From assembly GCA_043228905.1 (NCBI GenBank), contig JBHGNT010000015.1, positions 11,718,001 through 11,782,000 on the forward strand: DNA of 64,000 bases. Reading direction: 5' to 3'. The translations under genes and the position numbers were made by a program. The notes under the pieces were generated by a model. That model made no database searches, had not been told where the DNA came from, and worked only from the letters and a program-made list of their open reading frames with translations. This document shows, one piece after another, positions 1 through 10,017 of the stretch (the stretch's first letter is position 1; every line of letters begins with the position of its first letter). The stretch is from Azolla caroliniana. Lineage: Eukaryota > Polypodiophyta.

Positions 1-3000
1 CGGAGGGAGATCCAGGCGGAAGGTGACATCATTAATCTTCCCCGTAATACGGAAAGGACCGAGTCGTCGATAATCCAACTTGTCGCACGGTCGAGTAGTC
101 TTGATGTGACGACGTAAGAGCCATACTCGATCTCCGATGGCAAAAGAGGAGGGAATCCGATGACGATCCGCATAAGTCTTCTGTGTGTGTTGAGCATGAC
201 GAAGGTGAGTAGAGAGATCCATCTGGATCTTGCGTAGCCTCTCCAAATGGTCCTCGGCACGAGGGTTGGTAGGTAGCTCCGGAGTGTCGATCACCGACCA
301 GCGAGGATGGAAACCGGTATAAGCGAGAAATGGGGAGACCCGAGTCGAGGAGTGAATAGCATTATTATACGCAAACTCCGCAAAGTGGAGAATCTCGGCC
401 CAATCGTCCTGTTGATAACTCAGGAAACACCGGAGATATTGCTCCAAGGTTTGGTTTGTTCGTTCCGCCTGTCCGTCAGTTTGAGGATGGTAGCCGGAGG
501 AGAGGTTGCAGGAGACCTTGAGCATCCTGAAGAGATGCTGCCAAAATTTGGAGACAAATTGCGGGCCTCGGTCACTGACAATACTGTCTGGTAGGCCATG
601 ATGCCGAAATACCTCACGCATAACAAGAGCGGCGGTTTCCTCGCTAGTGATGGCTTTAGTACATGGCACAAAATGTGCCATCTTCGTATATCGATCGACG
701 ACGGTTAGGATAGCATCGAACCCCTTCGAGACCGGCAGATCTGTAATAAAATCAAGACAAATAGACTGCCATGGCTTACTTGGAATTGGTAAAGGTTCCA
801 ACAAGCCATATGGATGGTGTCGTGGCATCTTTGCTCGGCAGCAAGCATCACAGGTCCGAACGTAGTCGTCGACAAAACGGCGCATGTGGGGCCACCAAAA
901 AGATCGCTGCACTAACTCCAACGTCTTGGTACTACCGAAATGTCCCACCGTATGGGTGTCGTGACAATGTTGGACGATTTGAAGGCGACAGGAACAATCG
1001 GGGACATATACGCGCTTTTTAAAGAATAACAAACCATCATGATATTCGAATTGTCGGTAGTCAATACCTAGTTGTTGAGACTGAGAACAGGATGCCCGAG
1101 AAGTATCAATGTGCGCCAGGATGACTTGAGCAAAACTATCTGTCTTCAAGGTTGCACGTATGTCATCGGTAATCCGTGAATCCATCGGGGTGTGAAAAAT
1201 CCGCGTCGTGTGCAATCGTGTTGGTCCCAAGATTACTTGCTTTTGATTATCAAATGTTGCGTCACCAGGACGAGGTGCAAGATATGAACGCCGTGATAGT
1301 GCATCTGCTTTTCCTTGCTGCTTCCCCGGTCGATATGTGATTTCGAAGTTGAAACGCGTGAGGAATTGCGCCCACCGAGCTTGCCGTTGATTTAGTACGC
1401 GAGCGTTCTGAAAATAAGCAAGATTTTTATGATCGCTAAAGACAATGACCTGATGTGGAGAGCCCTCTAAGAAATGCCGCCATTGTACAAATGAATCCAC
1501 GATGGCTAATAACTCCTTGTCATGTATTTCGTAGTTGATTTCTGCGACATTGAATTTGCGCGAATGGAAAGCCACCGGATGCAACTCTTCTTTATCGCCT
1601 TGTTGAGAAAGGATGCTACCGAGGGCGAAATCTGATGCGTCGGCCTCCATGATGAATGGTTTGCTTGTATCCACATGAGCTAGAATCGGTGCTGATGTAA
1701 AGGCTTTCTTAAGATGCCGAAAAGCCATATCTGCTTCGATGGACCAAAGAAATGCTTGGCCCTTCTTCGTAAGTTGTGTGAGAGGTAAAATAATCTTCGA
1801 GTAATCCTGTATAAACTTACGGTAGAAGTTAGCAAAGCCTAGAAAACATTGTACATCTCGTACCGACCGTGGAATTTGCCACTCTAGTACAGTTTGGATT
1901 TTAGCTGAATCCATGGCGATGCCCTTTGAGGAGATGACGTAGCCTAGAAATTCCACTTGCTTGCAGTCAAAGCTACATTTCTCTAGCTTGGCATAAAGAC
2001 CATTCTCGCGGAGTCGCTTTAGTACTAATAGTACATGAGAATCGTGCTCTTCCTGGGTCTTCGAATAAATCAAGAGATCATCCAGATAAATGATCAAACA
2101 GATATCCAAGAGGTCTCTGAATATATCATTTGCCATGTGTTGGAAGACTGCGGGTGCATTGGTTAGGCCAAACGGCATAACAGTATACTCGAAATGCCCA
2201 TACCGCGTGCGAAAAGCGGTCTTCCACTCATCTCCCGGTCGGATCCGCACGAGATTATACGCTCCTCGTAGGTCGATTTTAGTAAAAAACTTGGCACCAT
2301 TAACTCGCTCTAAAAGACTTGATATAAGAGGAAGTGCATACCTATTCCGGATGGTGACTTTATTCAATCCGCGGTAATCAACGACAAGACGAAGTGAGCC
2401 ATCTTTCTTCTTGACAAAGAAGATGGGTGCACCGGCCGGAGATTTCGAATGACGGATGAACCCGCTTGCCAAGTTCTCCTCTATGTAGGCTCGAAGGACT
2501 TCTAACTCGGTGGGTGACAAGTTGTAAATTGGTCCCCATGGTGGCTCGGTTCCTGGTTGTAAATCGATGGGACAGTCATAGGGACGGTGATGAGGAAGGG
2601 TACCGGCTTTTACCTTGTCAAATACATCGGCATAAGGATGATATTTTGCCGGAAGTTGTATTGAGGAGTCCTTCTTAATAGTGCTAGAAGGATGTACTGA
2701 TATGGCAAATAGGAACATTGCCTCCTTGGGTCCTTCTTCGCGTAGTTGATGGAGTGAAATGGTCGAAACTCGGTGAGTTGATTCTTGGGGTGGTCGATAT
2801 CGGACTTCTCTTGTTCTCCAATCTATGGCTGGATTATGTAATTCAAGCCAAGGTAATCCTAGGACAATGGGATGCTCTGGACTACTAATTATATTAAATG
2901 ATATTATACACACAAAACTACCTAGGACAACTTGAATGGGTTCTGATTCTTCTACAATATTCCCGGAAGCAATGGGACGACCATCAATGACCACTACAGA

Positions 3001-3246
3001 TGCGGGACAAGGAAGTTTTCTTAAGGATATCTGAGAAGCTTGGGCAAAATTTCGATCCATGAAACAGGAATTAGCTCCGGAATCTAAAAGTGCTAGGACG
3101 GGTACTGGGGGAGTACTTTTAGTACTAACAATGACTTGGGCTAGGAACACATTGCTAACTTGCTTGGAAGGAATGGAACCACTAATGGGCTGTACAGATC
3201 TAGGGCTGCTGTCCAACCAAATGGCTCCTATTTTGGCTGGACTCAA
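1..3246 (-). CDS. pol: G1 Ty3/gypsy Pol polyprotein (partial, open at window edge)
   Basis: Reading the minus strand from 3246 to base 1 gives one open frame of about 1,080 codons with no stop that I found, so Pol is cut by the window edge and not by a mutation. Domains in order: aspartic protease with LLDSGANS near 3085; reverse transcriptase from about 2450 (PAGAPIFFVKKKDGS, then IIYLDDLLIYS near 2080 with the catalytic YLDD); RNase H (EADASDFALGS near 1640, FSDHKNL near 1440); integrase with an HHCC finger (H-x4-H and CDACC, about 960-830) and a DDE core (CLDFITDLP near 750, SDRGPQF near 570, a Glu in GQAERTNQ near 460). Pol is in the -1 frame relative to gag and begins within the gag stop region (4-nt overlap). 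It copies and integrates the element. Whether it ends in a chromodomain cannot be seen. Confidence 0.9.
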   Translation of the reverse strand, partial: MSPAKIGAIWLDSSPRSVQPISGSIPSKQVSNVFLAQVIVSTKSTPPVPVLALLDSGANSCFMDRNFAQASQISLRKLPCPASVVVIDGRPIASGNIVEESEPIQVVLGSFVCIISFNIISSPEHPIVLGLPWLELHNPAIDWRTREVRYRPPQESTHRVSTISLHQLREEGPKEAMFLFAISVHPSSTIKKDSSIQLPAKYHPYADVFDKVKAGTLPHHRPYDCPIDLQPGTEPPWGPIYNLSPTELEVLRAYIEENLASGFIRHSKSPAGAPIFFVKKKDGSLRLVVDYRGLNKVTIRNRYALPLISSLLERVNGAKFFTKIDLRGAYNLVRIRPGDEWKTAFRTRYGHFEYTVMPFGLTNAPAVFQHMANDIFRDLLDICLIIYLDDLLIYSKTQEEHDSHVLLVLKRLRENGLYAKLEKCSFDCKQVEFLGYVISSKGIAMDSAKIQTVLEWQIPRSVRDVQCFLGFANFYRKFIQDYSKIILPLTQLTKKGQAFLWSIEADMAFRHLKKAFTSAPILAHVDTSKPFIMEADASDFALGSILSQQGDKEELHPVAFHSRKFNVAEINYEIHDKELLAIVDSFVQWRHFLEGSPHQVIVFSDHKNLAYFQNARVLNQRQARWAQFLTRFNFEITYRPGKQQGKADALSRRSYLAPRPGDATFDNQKQVILGPTRLHTTRIFHTPMDSRITDDIRATLKTDSFAQVILAHIDTSRASCSQSQQLGIDYRQFEYHDGLLFFKKRVYVPDCSCRLQIVQHCHDTHTVGHFGSTKTLELVQRSFWWPHMRRFVDDYVRTCDACCRAKMPRHHPYGLLEPLPIPSKPWQSICLDFITDLPVSKGFDAILTVVDRYTKMAHFVPCTKAITSEETAALVMREVFRHHGLPDSIVSDRGPQFVSKFWQHLFRMLKVSCNLSSGYHPQTDGQAERTNQTLEQYLRCFLSYQQDDWAEILHFAEFAYNNAIHSSTRVSPFLAYTGFHPRWSVIDTPELPTNPRAEDHLERLRKIQMDLSTHLRHAQHTQKTYADRHRIPSSFAIGDRVWLLRRHIKTTRPCDKLDYRRLGPFRITGKINDVTFRLDLPP

Positions 3247-4400
3247 TCATTTAACTCTTCATCTAATTGACTAAGGATTTCAAATTTATTTGAGATACTT
3301 GGGCTATTAGTACTATGAATACTATCTGACACTCTATTAGTACTATTAATACTATCAGACACTCCAAAGGGAAGAATTGACTCGGGTTTAGTACAGGCGA
3401 CGATTTGATTTACCTGTCTTCTTGGCCTATGGGGACAATTGATGGCGATATGTCCTGGTCCACCGCAATAAAGACATAATCGATTGGCACGTCGTCGTTG
3501 CTTTTCTTCTTCCGATAACGGGCCGCGTCGACGCATGGTATCGATCTCCATCGGTGTCGAAGTATTTGCTTGAGGTGTGTCTCGTGCAAACGGTTTAGCC
3601 GCGACTGCGGCGTAAGTGGGCTCTGGCCTAGAGCGTGGTATCTGTAATTGACGTTCTGAACGCCGTTCAAAAAGGCGGTTGTCACATCGAACTGCTCGAC
3701 TGATTGCCTCCGTAAGAGACTTTGGTTCTTCCGGGAAAGTTAGAAGTAGATCTTTGACATCGTTTCGCAAGCCATAGCGAAACTGCTCCATTAGTGCTTG
3801 ATCATCCCAGGGTATATCTGAAGCAAGTAGGCGGAAATCCGCCGCGTAGGCAGAGGCTGGACGATCGCCTTGACGCAATCGCCGGATCTTGTTGATCGCC
3901 GTCCTGATGCTGTCGGTGTCTCCAAAGCAGGCTTTAAACTCACCAATAAAATCTTCAAAGTTATTAAGTAAGGGTGATTGTTTTTCTAGAAGCGGAGCAA
4001 ACCATGCCAAGGCTGAGCCGCTAAGTAGCGTGCCTATTAGGCCGACTCGAGATGCATCAGTGGGATATCGGGAAGGATGCATCTGGATGACTAAGCGTAC
4101 CTGATTAAGGAATCCCCGGAATTGCGAACGCGTTCCATCAAATTTCACAGGAAGTCCAATCTTGGGCTCTTTATGAAATCCTTGGGGACTAGATCCTTGT
4201 TGTTGCAACGCTGCTTCGAGTTGTTGTACCCGTAACGCTAACTCCCCATGTTGTTGTTGCGTTTGTTGTTTTTCTAGAGCGATTTGTTGCAGATCCCCTA
4301 TCAGCCGTTGGTTTTCTTGTTCCAGGGCAACAAACTTTTCTTTTAGGCACTGTAGCTCGGAGAAAACGGATTGGTATTCTTGGGCGCTAACAGTAGCCAT
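3243..4400 (-). CDS. gag: G1 Ty3/gypsy Gag protein
   Basis: An intact 385-residue capsid/nucleocapsid protein. Residues about 15-75 are Gln/Leu/Glu-rich and look like a coiled coil. Residues about 80-250 form a retrotransposon Gag domain (VKFDGT, GSALAWFAPLLE, FIGEFKACFGD, and IPWDDQALMEQFRYGL). A single CCHC zinc knuckle, CLYCGGPGHIAINC, lies at about residues 309-322 and is followed by a basic stretch. The ATG at 4400 is the first Met of the frame, about 70 bases inside the LTR edge. The N-terminal coiled coil plus one-knuckle layout reminds me of sushi/chromovirus Gag proteins; that clade assignment is from memory and tentative. The tail after the knuckle contains a short repeat of SDSI/STN. 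Confidence 0.9.
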   Translation of the reverse strand: MATVSAQEYQSVFSELQCLKEKFVALEQENQRLIGDLQQIALEKQQTQQQHGELALRVQQLEAALQQQGSSPQGFHKEPKIGLPVKFDGTRSQFRGFLNQVRLVIQMHPSRYPTDASRVGLIGTLLSGSALAWFAPLLEKQSPLLNNFEDFIGEFKACFGDTDSIRTAINKIRRLRQGDRPASAYAADFRLLASDIPWDDQALMEQFRYGLRNDVKDLLLTFPEEPKSLTEAISRAVRCDNRLFERRSERQLQIPRSRPEPTYAAVAAKPFARDTPQANTSTPMEIDTMRRRGPLSEEEKQRRRANRLCLYCGGPGHIAINCPHRPRRQVNQIVACTKPESILPFGVSDSINSTNRVSDSIHSTNSPSISNKFEILSQLDEELND

Positions 4401-4469
4401 AGTATAGGGAAAAGGGTAGGAGGATGAGGGAGAGTGACAAGTAGGCTAGAGGGACCAATTGGTTCAAAC

Positions 4470-4890
4470 TGTCAGGAATAGTACTAAAGCAGAGATGGAA
4501 TTAGTACTAAGAAGAGTAGTACTATTAGTACTAAGAAGACAGGACTGCGTAAGATTCCCGAGAGAGAGGAAGTGAGAAGAGGAGAGAGAGAGAAATAGGA
4601 TGATGACAGCAGCTCTTATATTATATGAAAGATAAGTACAAATCGGCTAAGAGGCTTAAGACTGGTGTTGAACCAATTTGGTTCAAAACAATGCCTTGTG
4701 CCTCCTTTTATAGTGTTTTTAGGAATAATCTTGAAGCTTCTAGAATGTTCCAGAGAGATCTGGAATATACATCAATTTTCTATGATAAAGCATAAATGAA
4801 AATAATATTCTACAAAATACAATTCCTAATCTAATGGTAAGAGCTCGACCCATGTAGCATAAAGTCATGGGTTCGAGTCTTGCCATGACA
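4470..4890 (-). repeat. G1 5' LTR
   Basis: On the minus strand this 421-bp block begins TGTCATGGC and ends CCTGACA, giving TGTCA/TGACA inverted ends, and it lies directly upstream of G1 gag. A TATA box (TATAAAAG, plus 4705-4712) sits mid-LTR, so transcription would run leftwards into gag. The region downstream of it is CT-rich with repeated TTAGTACTA. The second LTR is outside the window, so the ends are inferred from the termini and from the same termini in the unrelated LTR at 55184-55656. I could not find a convincing primer-binding site after the inner end. Confidence 0.7.
4826..4886 (+). other. tRNA-like A-box/B-box module inside the G1 LTR
   Basis: The plus strand shows an A-box-like CTAATGGTAAGAGCTC (from 4831) followed about 30 bases later by a B-box-like GGGTTCGAGTC (4869-4879). 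This is the internal promoter layout of tRNAs and tRNA-derived SINEs. The stretch does not fold into a convincing cloverleaf and overlaps the LTR terminus, so it is not called as a tRNA gene. Confidence 0.35.
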
Positions 4891-5340
4891 CTACCAGTGG
4901 AATGGTAGAACATCGGTTAGAGTGGCCGAACTGGACAAACGAATGACGCTGAACGACTAAGATGGAGATGACAAGAGACGTAGAGTGACGGAGACGATAG
5001 CCGAAATGCACAGCCATGGCAACAGAAATGGAAACGGAGCCAGATGGACAGGCACCAGACAAGATCGGATAGCTGAAGAGCGGTCAAACAAATGGACGAT
5101 GCGGATAGAGATGACTGGGCAAACAGAAAAAGGGTAGGACAAAAGACCGAACACAGATGGCTGGAATGACCGGGCAGTAGCCAGACTGGCCGAACCGACA
5201 ACCAGAATGCACAAAGGCAGCTAGAAACCTTCAATGGCGGCGATTGCCAGACAACAGATAGGCGAACAACGACCAAGCACATAGATGGAGATGGAGATGC
5301 CTGAAAGATGCGGTTGGACAAGCAGTTAGAATGGACCGGA
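4891..5340. other. No gene; purine-rich low-complexity DNA
   Basis: The segment is dominated by loosely repeated GATGG, GACAA and CCGAA words. Minus-strand open frames here have no recognisable domain and strongly biased Ser/Leu/Cys composition, so they are taken as chance. It could be internal or LTR sequence of a non-autonomous retroelement. Confidence 0.4.
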
Positions 5341-5610
5341 AGACTTCGGACAATGGGACAGATAATTAATAAAGTTCTATTTTCTTATCTCTGTGTATTG
5401 ATTACTGTTCTGTGCTAATTACTTTCTATCTTACGCATGTATTAAGATTAATGATATGTTGCTTAAGTAACCGATTAAGGTCCGATTAATCGTCGGTCTA
5501 ACTCTGTTTCACCGTAACACCCTTTGGTGAAGTGTCTTCTATAGACACCTTGTGTTAGGCTATTGTCCGGCCCTAAGGAGTAACACAGTTTTTGGCGACC
5601 ACGATGGGAT
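5341..5610 (+). repeat. 3' end of an LTR with adjoining primer-site-like sequence
   Basis: The stretch ends GGAGTAACA (to 5585) and is followed by TGGCGACCACGATGGGAT (5593-5610). This copies the arrangement at 12150-12172, where GGTAACA is followed by TGGCACGCTTGG. Both are preceded by a similar LTR-type text with TTCTATYTTCT, CTGTGTR and GTAACAC. TGGCGAC is what a tRNA ending GTCGCCA would pair with. No gag or pol follows, so this is a remnant or a non-autonomous element. The start of the LTR is not defined. Confidence 0.4.
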
Positions 5611-6619
5611 AGGACAAGCACGATAGCAGCGGTCGAAGATGGCCACGGCGGGAGTTGGAGACGGATGAGCAGCCGAAGTGGCCGGAATAGCCGAATAGTG
5701 GCCGGAGTGGCCAGATGGGCTAGACAGATGACCAACCACGACAACCAAAACAAAGACAACGTTGAGAAGAAAGATGCAGGCATGCAGAAAATAAGAAGAT
5801 TAGAGAAGGGAAATGCATAGAAGAAGAAGAAGAAGAAGAAGAAGAAGAAGAAGAAGCGGAAGGAGACGTAGCCATTGATGAACAGAGAAGGAAGAGAAAG
5901 AAGAATTCATGGAAGAAGAAAAGGGCATGGACAGACGGACACGAGCAGGAGAGACAAAAGCAAATAGAATAAAGAGAGAGGGAAAAAAGGAGATGAGGGC
6001 ATCCATGAAATTTTAAAACATTTAAGGGGTGTCAAGCATAACTTTAAAAACATAAGGGTACATGATAGAATTTTAAAAACCAAAGGGCACCTACGGAATT
6101 TCGAAAACTCATGAACCTAAAAGAAATGAATGTGATCCACACACAACTCACAAAATCAACAACAGGAAGATATACATACACACAACGTTTTTAAGGACCC
6201 AAAAGAGGATACCAAAGTTCGTAAGTCGATAGAATGAGAATGTTCGTGTCGCGGAAGATTCGCTAACTGACGGAGATGTTCGAGTCAAGCGCTCCGATCG
6301 AGAGAGTCGATCGTTGAGAGGATCGATGGAAATTCCAGTCGACGAAAGATTATGTTCAAGGCATGTGGGATCGAGTGGAAGGCACTCTCCCACGAGCGTG
6401 CCATATTGTGTTACCGTACGAGATGTACGAGTGATTGATAAGTGAGGGTGAAAGATGTAATGTATGTGTAATCTTATACGATTATGAGTGTGAATGTAAG
6501 TGTGAGTGTGGTGGATACAAAGAGGTGTGAGTGAGTGACTAGGTGTGAATGCCCAAGGGGCTTGCACCCTTGTGTATCTACCCTTTTGTACCTATTTAAC
6601 CCCTTATGGGGAATGAATG
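5611..6619. other. No gene; contains (AAG)n tract and AT-rich spacer
   Basis: An (AAG)n microsatellite lies at about 5818-5856 and encodes spurious poly-Leu on the other strand. From 5990 to 6130 there are repeated AATTTTAAAAAC words. From 6190 to 6600 the DNA is unique-looking with GTGAGTGTG runs. No coding potential was recognised. Confidence 0.4.
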
Positions 6620-6631
6620 AATAGAATGATC

Positions 6632-6668
<37 letters not shown>

Positions 6669-7049
6669 CTAACGTTGAACCCCCTTGGGAGGGGGGTGGA
6701 GCCATTCTAGGCACCACCCCCCACCCCGCAATGCTTGTCAATGCTTGTCAACATCTTCATGATCTCTCTCACCATCATACTCTCCATCATCTTCATTATT
6801 ACACCATGTCTATCTTCATCATCGATAATGATCATTACCATTAACCCTAACCCTAAAACCTACAACAATATTCTCTTAACAAAGTATATATCTTTTATTA
6901 TCATCATTCTCTCTCTCTCTCTCTCTCTTTCCTTCTCTCGAGAGCTCTACACCTCCCTTAGTACTAACCCTCATCTTTTAGCACTAATTTCTTCTCTATC
7001 GTAGTGTTGTTCTTGGCAGCGCTTCTGTGTCTTAGTACTATTCCTGACA
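6620..7049 (+). repeat. Possible LTR 3' part of the G1 family (solo or truncated)
   Basis: The plus strand ends CTTAGTACTATTCCTGACA at 7049, which matches the inner end of the G1 LTR (TTAGTACTATTCCTGACA on the minus strand, ending at 4470), and it shares the repeated TTAGTACTA words upstream. (CT)n tracts occupy about 6637-6664 and 6910-6930. The matching 5' terminus TGTCATG was not found, so the left edge is arbitrary. Confidence 0.35.
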
Positions 7050-7340
7050 CCTACCAGCAAGGCCTGGTGTACAACTAACCATTGTAGATGCAATATTTTG
7101 TGTGGCTATTTTCTTGCCCATAAGATAACCTAGAACTTTGCAAGGAACTAGGGAGTAATACCTTGTTGATTCAAATATTGAGATGCAATCAGCAACACAT
7201 CACATCTGAGATACTCAACATAATGTTTGGGGTTAGGTTTATTATGAAGCAAACCAAGTAATACTTGTTTCCATGTTGACAATAATGTCCCAATAAATTT
7301 GTCTTCCCATCTATTGGCTGAAGGTACTTGAAAATTTTCC

Positions 7341-7763
7341 TTAAATATCCAATTTACATCCTTCTACCAAGGGGGCACCTAAACGAGGAGAGCAATCTGA
7401 ACATCGGTCAAGCAATAATACTTTCCATATCTCTTGCCCCGACATAAACCCTCTAACAAGCAACTTACTTAACAATGCTCTTGATTGATCTACTGGATCA
7501 ATAATACCTAATCCTCCTTTAGAACGAGGTAAGGTAATAACATCCCATATCACTTTAGACTGAGCATTGCCTTCCGTTTTATCCGACCACAAGAAATTAC
7601 GAATCAGTCTACGTATTTTCAAAATGCATGAGTTGGAGAATATCCAACATGACAGAACAAACCATGTTGAAGCCAATAAAACCTGATTAGCAACTACAAT
7701 CCTGACATAATAATAACTTTTTCCGTAGTGACAATAGGAGGGGTGCCACTTGACTTTCTCCAT
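7341..7763 (-). pseudogene. LINE reverse transcriptase C-terminal fragment
   Basis: A 140-codon remnant contains RLIRNFLWSD and LPRSKGGLGIID, the typical plant LINE region after the polymerase domain (FLWxG, then PKxxGGLGI). It sits about 50 bases after the RT fragment and is in another frame, so at least one indel separates them. Confidence 0.7.
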
Positions 7764-7812
7764 AATCAGATTGCGGGTGTGGATTCCATAGAGGAGGCTC
7801 TACATCCCCCAC

Positions 7813-8623
7813 CTAAAATGCAAAGGACTTGTTCCAATTGACTAGTGCACCTGAAGCCTTACAAAATGTGGATATGGCCAATTCTGTTTTTTGCAAATTT
7901 TCCAAATCACCTTTTAAGTATAGGGCAGTGTCATCTGCAAACTCATCATCCCTTACTTGTATATGTGAGAATGGGTCTCGTAGTCCCCGTATACCAATAT
8001 CACCAACATTTAGAAAAGAGATCATTGTCTCAACAAAAAACAAAAACAGGAAAGGAGCCAAAGGACAACCTTGCCGAACTAATCGAGAAATAGAAAACAA
8101 AGGTCCATAATTCCTAGCTAGTAAGACTCAGCTTTGTGCCAAATTATATAATGAAGAAATACCTATTATCCGTTCTTTCGAGAAACCAAAATGAGCCAAT
8201 ACACCTTGTAAAAATTCCCAATCAACACGGTCGTAAGCTTTCTCAAAATCAAGCATAACATGGCCAAGTTTTGATTAGATTTGGCTGCCAAAGCTGCAAA
8301 TTCCTAAAATGTATAAACATTATCCAAAATGCTCCTTTCCCGAATGAATCCTATTTGTGACGAATGTATAACTTTAGGCATTATAGTAATAAGTCATATA
8401 CTAATTGCTTTAGCTAAAATTTTATACATCGTATTTAATAATGTAATCGGGCGTCTAGTGAAGGACCTTTTGATTTAGGGATAATGTAAATTAGTCCTTC
8501 TGTAAAATATGGAGGCATATTACCCTCTCGAAGAATTTGTTGGAATGTTGTACATAAATATGCTTTGAACAAATCCCAATATTTAATGAAGAATGTTGGG
8601 GTTAAACCATCCATACCTGGACA
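7813..8623 (-). pseudogene. LINE reverse transcriptase catalytic fragment
   Basis: The frame 8100-7813 reads RLVRQGCPLAPFLF followed by FADDTALYL. These are RT motif B (RQGCPLSP) and the catalytic motif C (ADD) of non-LTR retrotransposons. The segment 8620-8101 continues the RT fingers in broken frames; AFEKAYDRVDWEF-like text can be read on the minus strand near 8240. The fragment is inactive because of stops. Confidence 0.75.
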
Positions 8624-9155
8624 TCAATTTTTAGGCAAAGCTTGGAGTGCTTCACTCAATTCCCCAGAAGTAAAAACATATTGGAGTCTGACATTCATAT
8701 CTTGTGTTATTCTTGAACTCAATTTATTCCATACACAAGACCGACTTATTAAATCCTCATCGGAGAAGGAAACAACTGATAGTAGGTCAGAATAGTATGG
8801 TGTGCCTATTTCTCTCATCACTTGAGGGTCAGATGAGATAGTTCCATTCTCATGTTGTAGTTGTTTGAGTGAAACCGCATTATGATTTGGTCTCATGGCA
8901 TGAAAAAATTCAGTTGTGTATTTATCACCCATTTGGGTCCAATTAGTTGCCCTATGATGATATTGAAATTCTGCACATTTTTCTAATAGTATAGCAAGTT
9001 CTTGTCTTGTGATGACGTTCTTGTAATCGTTGTAGAGAAACAAGAGAAGTATGTGACCATTTCTCCTTTTCTTGTATCATAGAAAACCTCTCCTTCGATT
9101 TATCCCTGAAGTTTTTTGAAATACATCGTAAGCCATTAGCTGCCTGCATAGCCAT
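8624..9155 (-). pseudogene. LINE endonuclease-RT linker fragment
   Basis: The minus strand encodes ATNWTQMGDKYTTEFFHAM, matching the plant LINE linker W-x2-GDxNTxFFH. It is followed by an N-terminal RT region (MREIGTPYYSDLL, then SGELSEALQALPKN). The frame is interrupted near 9040-8960. Confidence 0.65.
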
Positions 9156-9300
9156 TGATTCCTATACAACATCTTTTTGAGACCATAATCCAGCCACTTG
9201 TAAGGAAAAGCTATTGTCTAGCAAGAAATGTTCAAGAATCTTCAGATTGGTGAATTCCTTAAAGTTTTGGGTCGAAATTCATAGGATAACTGGAGCATGA

Positions 9301-10011
9301 TCAAAGAAAGTAGTTCCTAGCATTATATGTATTGTACCAGTTGCTGAAATAAAAATTTCCAGATACGTAGAATCTATCCAATCGAGCTAAATTAGTACCA
9401 TTTACACGCCTATCTGATCTTGAAAACAAAAGAGAGGTGTTTGTATGAACCATCAAAGGAGTGTGCCAAGCATCTAATATTTGTAAGGAAAAAACCAATT
9501 GTTCCCATATTGTTAATTCATGGCCATGTATCGTGATTGAGCTACCTCCCATTCTATCAATGGGGTCTTCAAGCATGTTGAAATCACCAATGATACACCA
9601 ATGATCAAAGGGAGGCAAATTATGTAATAACTCTTTCCAAAATTGTTGTCCTGCAGAGGCAATATTGGGAGCATATATATTCAAGAGTCCCCATGTAATA
9701 TCTCCCTCTTGCATAATAACATATTGAGCCCTTCCAAGAATGACCACTTGTTTTTGGATAATGTATGGAATCCACCTCTGAGAAATAGCCATACAAACCC
9801 CACCACGGACTTTTGTGTTTCCTACTGTGGGGGACCAAAACATGTCCCAGTTTCTAGATAGAATAGAACCATAACGAGAAATTCTAAAAGTATTTAAATG
9901 ATGTTCTTGTATTAAAATAAAATCTACGCATTTGTTAATCTCTTGACGGAGACAATATTTGTACCTTCTAAATAAGGGGTCCCCTAACCCTTGAACATTC
10001 CATGAAAGCAC
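9301..10011 (-). pseudogene. LINE AP-type endonuclease domain
   Basis: A 236-codon open stretch begins LSWNVQGLGDP, the conserved WNxxGLG start of plant LINE ORF2. It continues with FILIQEHH (the metal-binding Glu region), LLNIYAPN, IIGDFNMLEDPIDRMGG (GDFN catalytic motif) and ARLDRFYVS. This domain nicks target DNA to prime reverse transcription. It is the best-preserved part of the LINE. Confidence 0.85.
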
Positions 10012-10017
10012 ACGAAT

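Noticed and set aside
4826-4886. tRNA genes at the A/B-box modules
   Set aside because: No complete acceptor, D and anticodon stems could be drawn; only the internal promoter words are present.
4865-5321. Overlapping minus-strand frames rich in Ser, Leu and Cys
   Set aside because: They mirror low-complexity purine-rich DNA, have no domain, and overlap one another in several frames.
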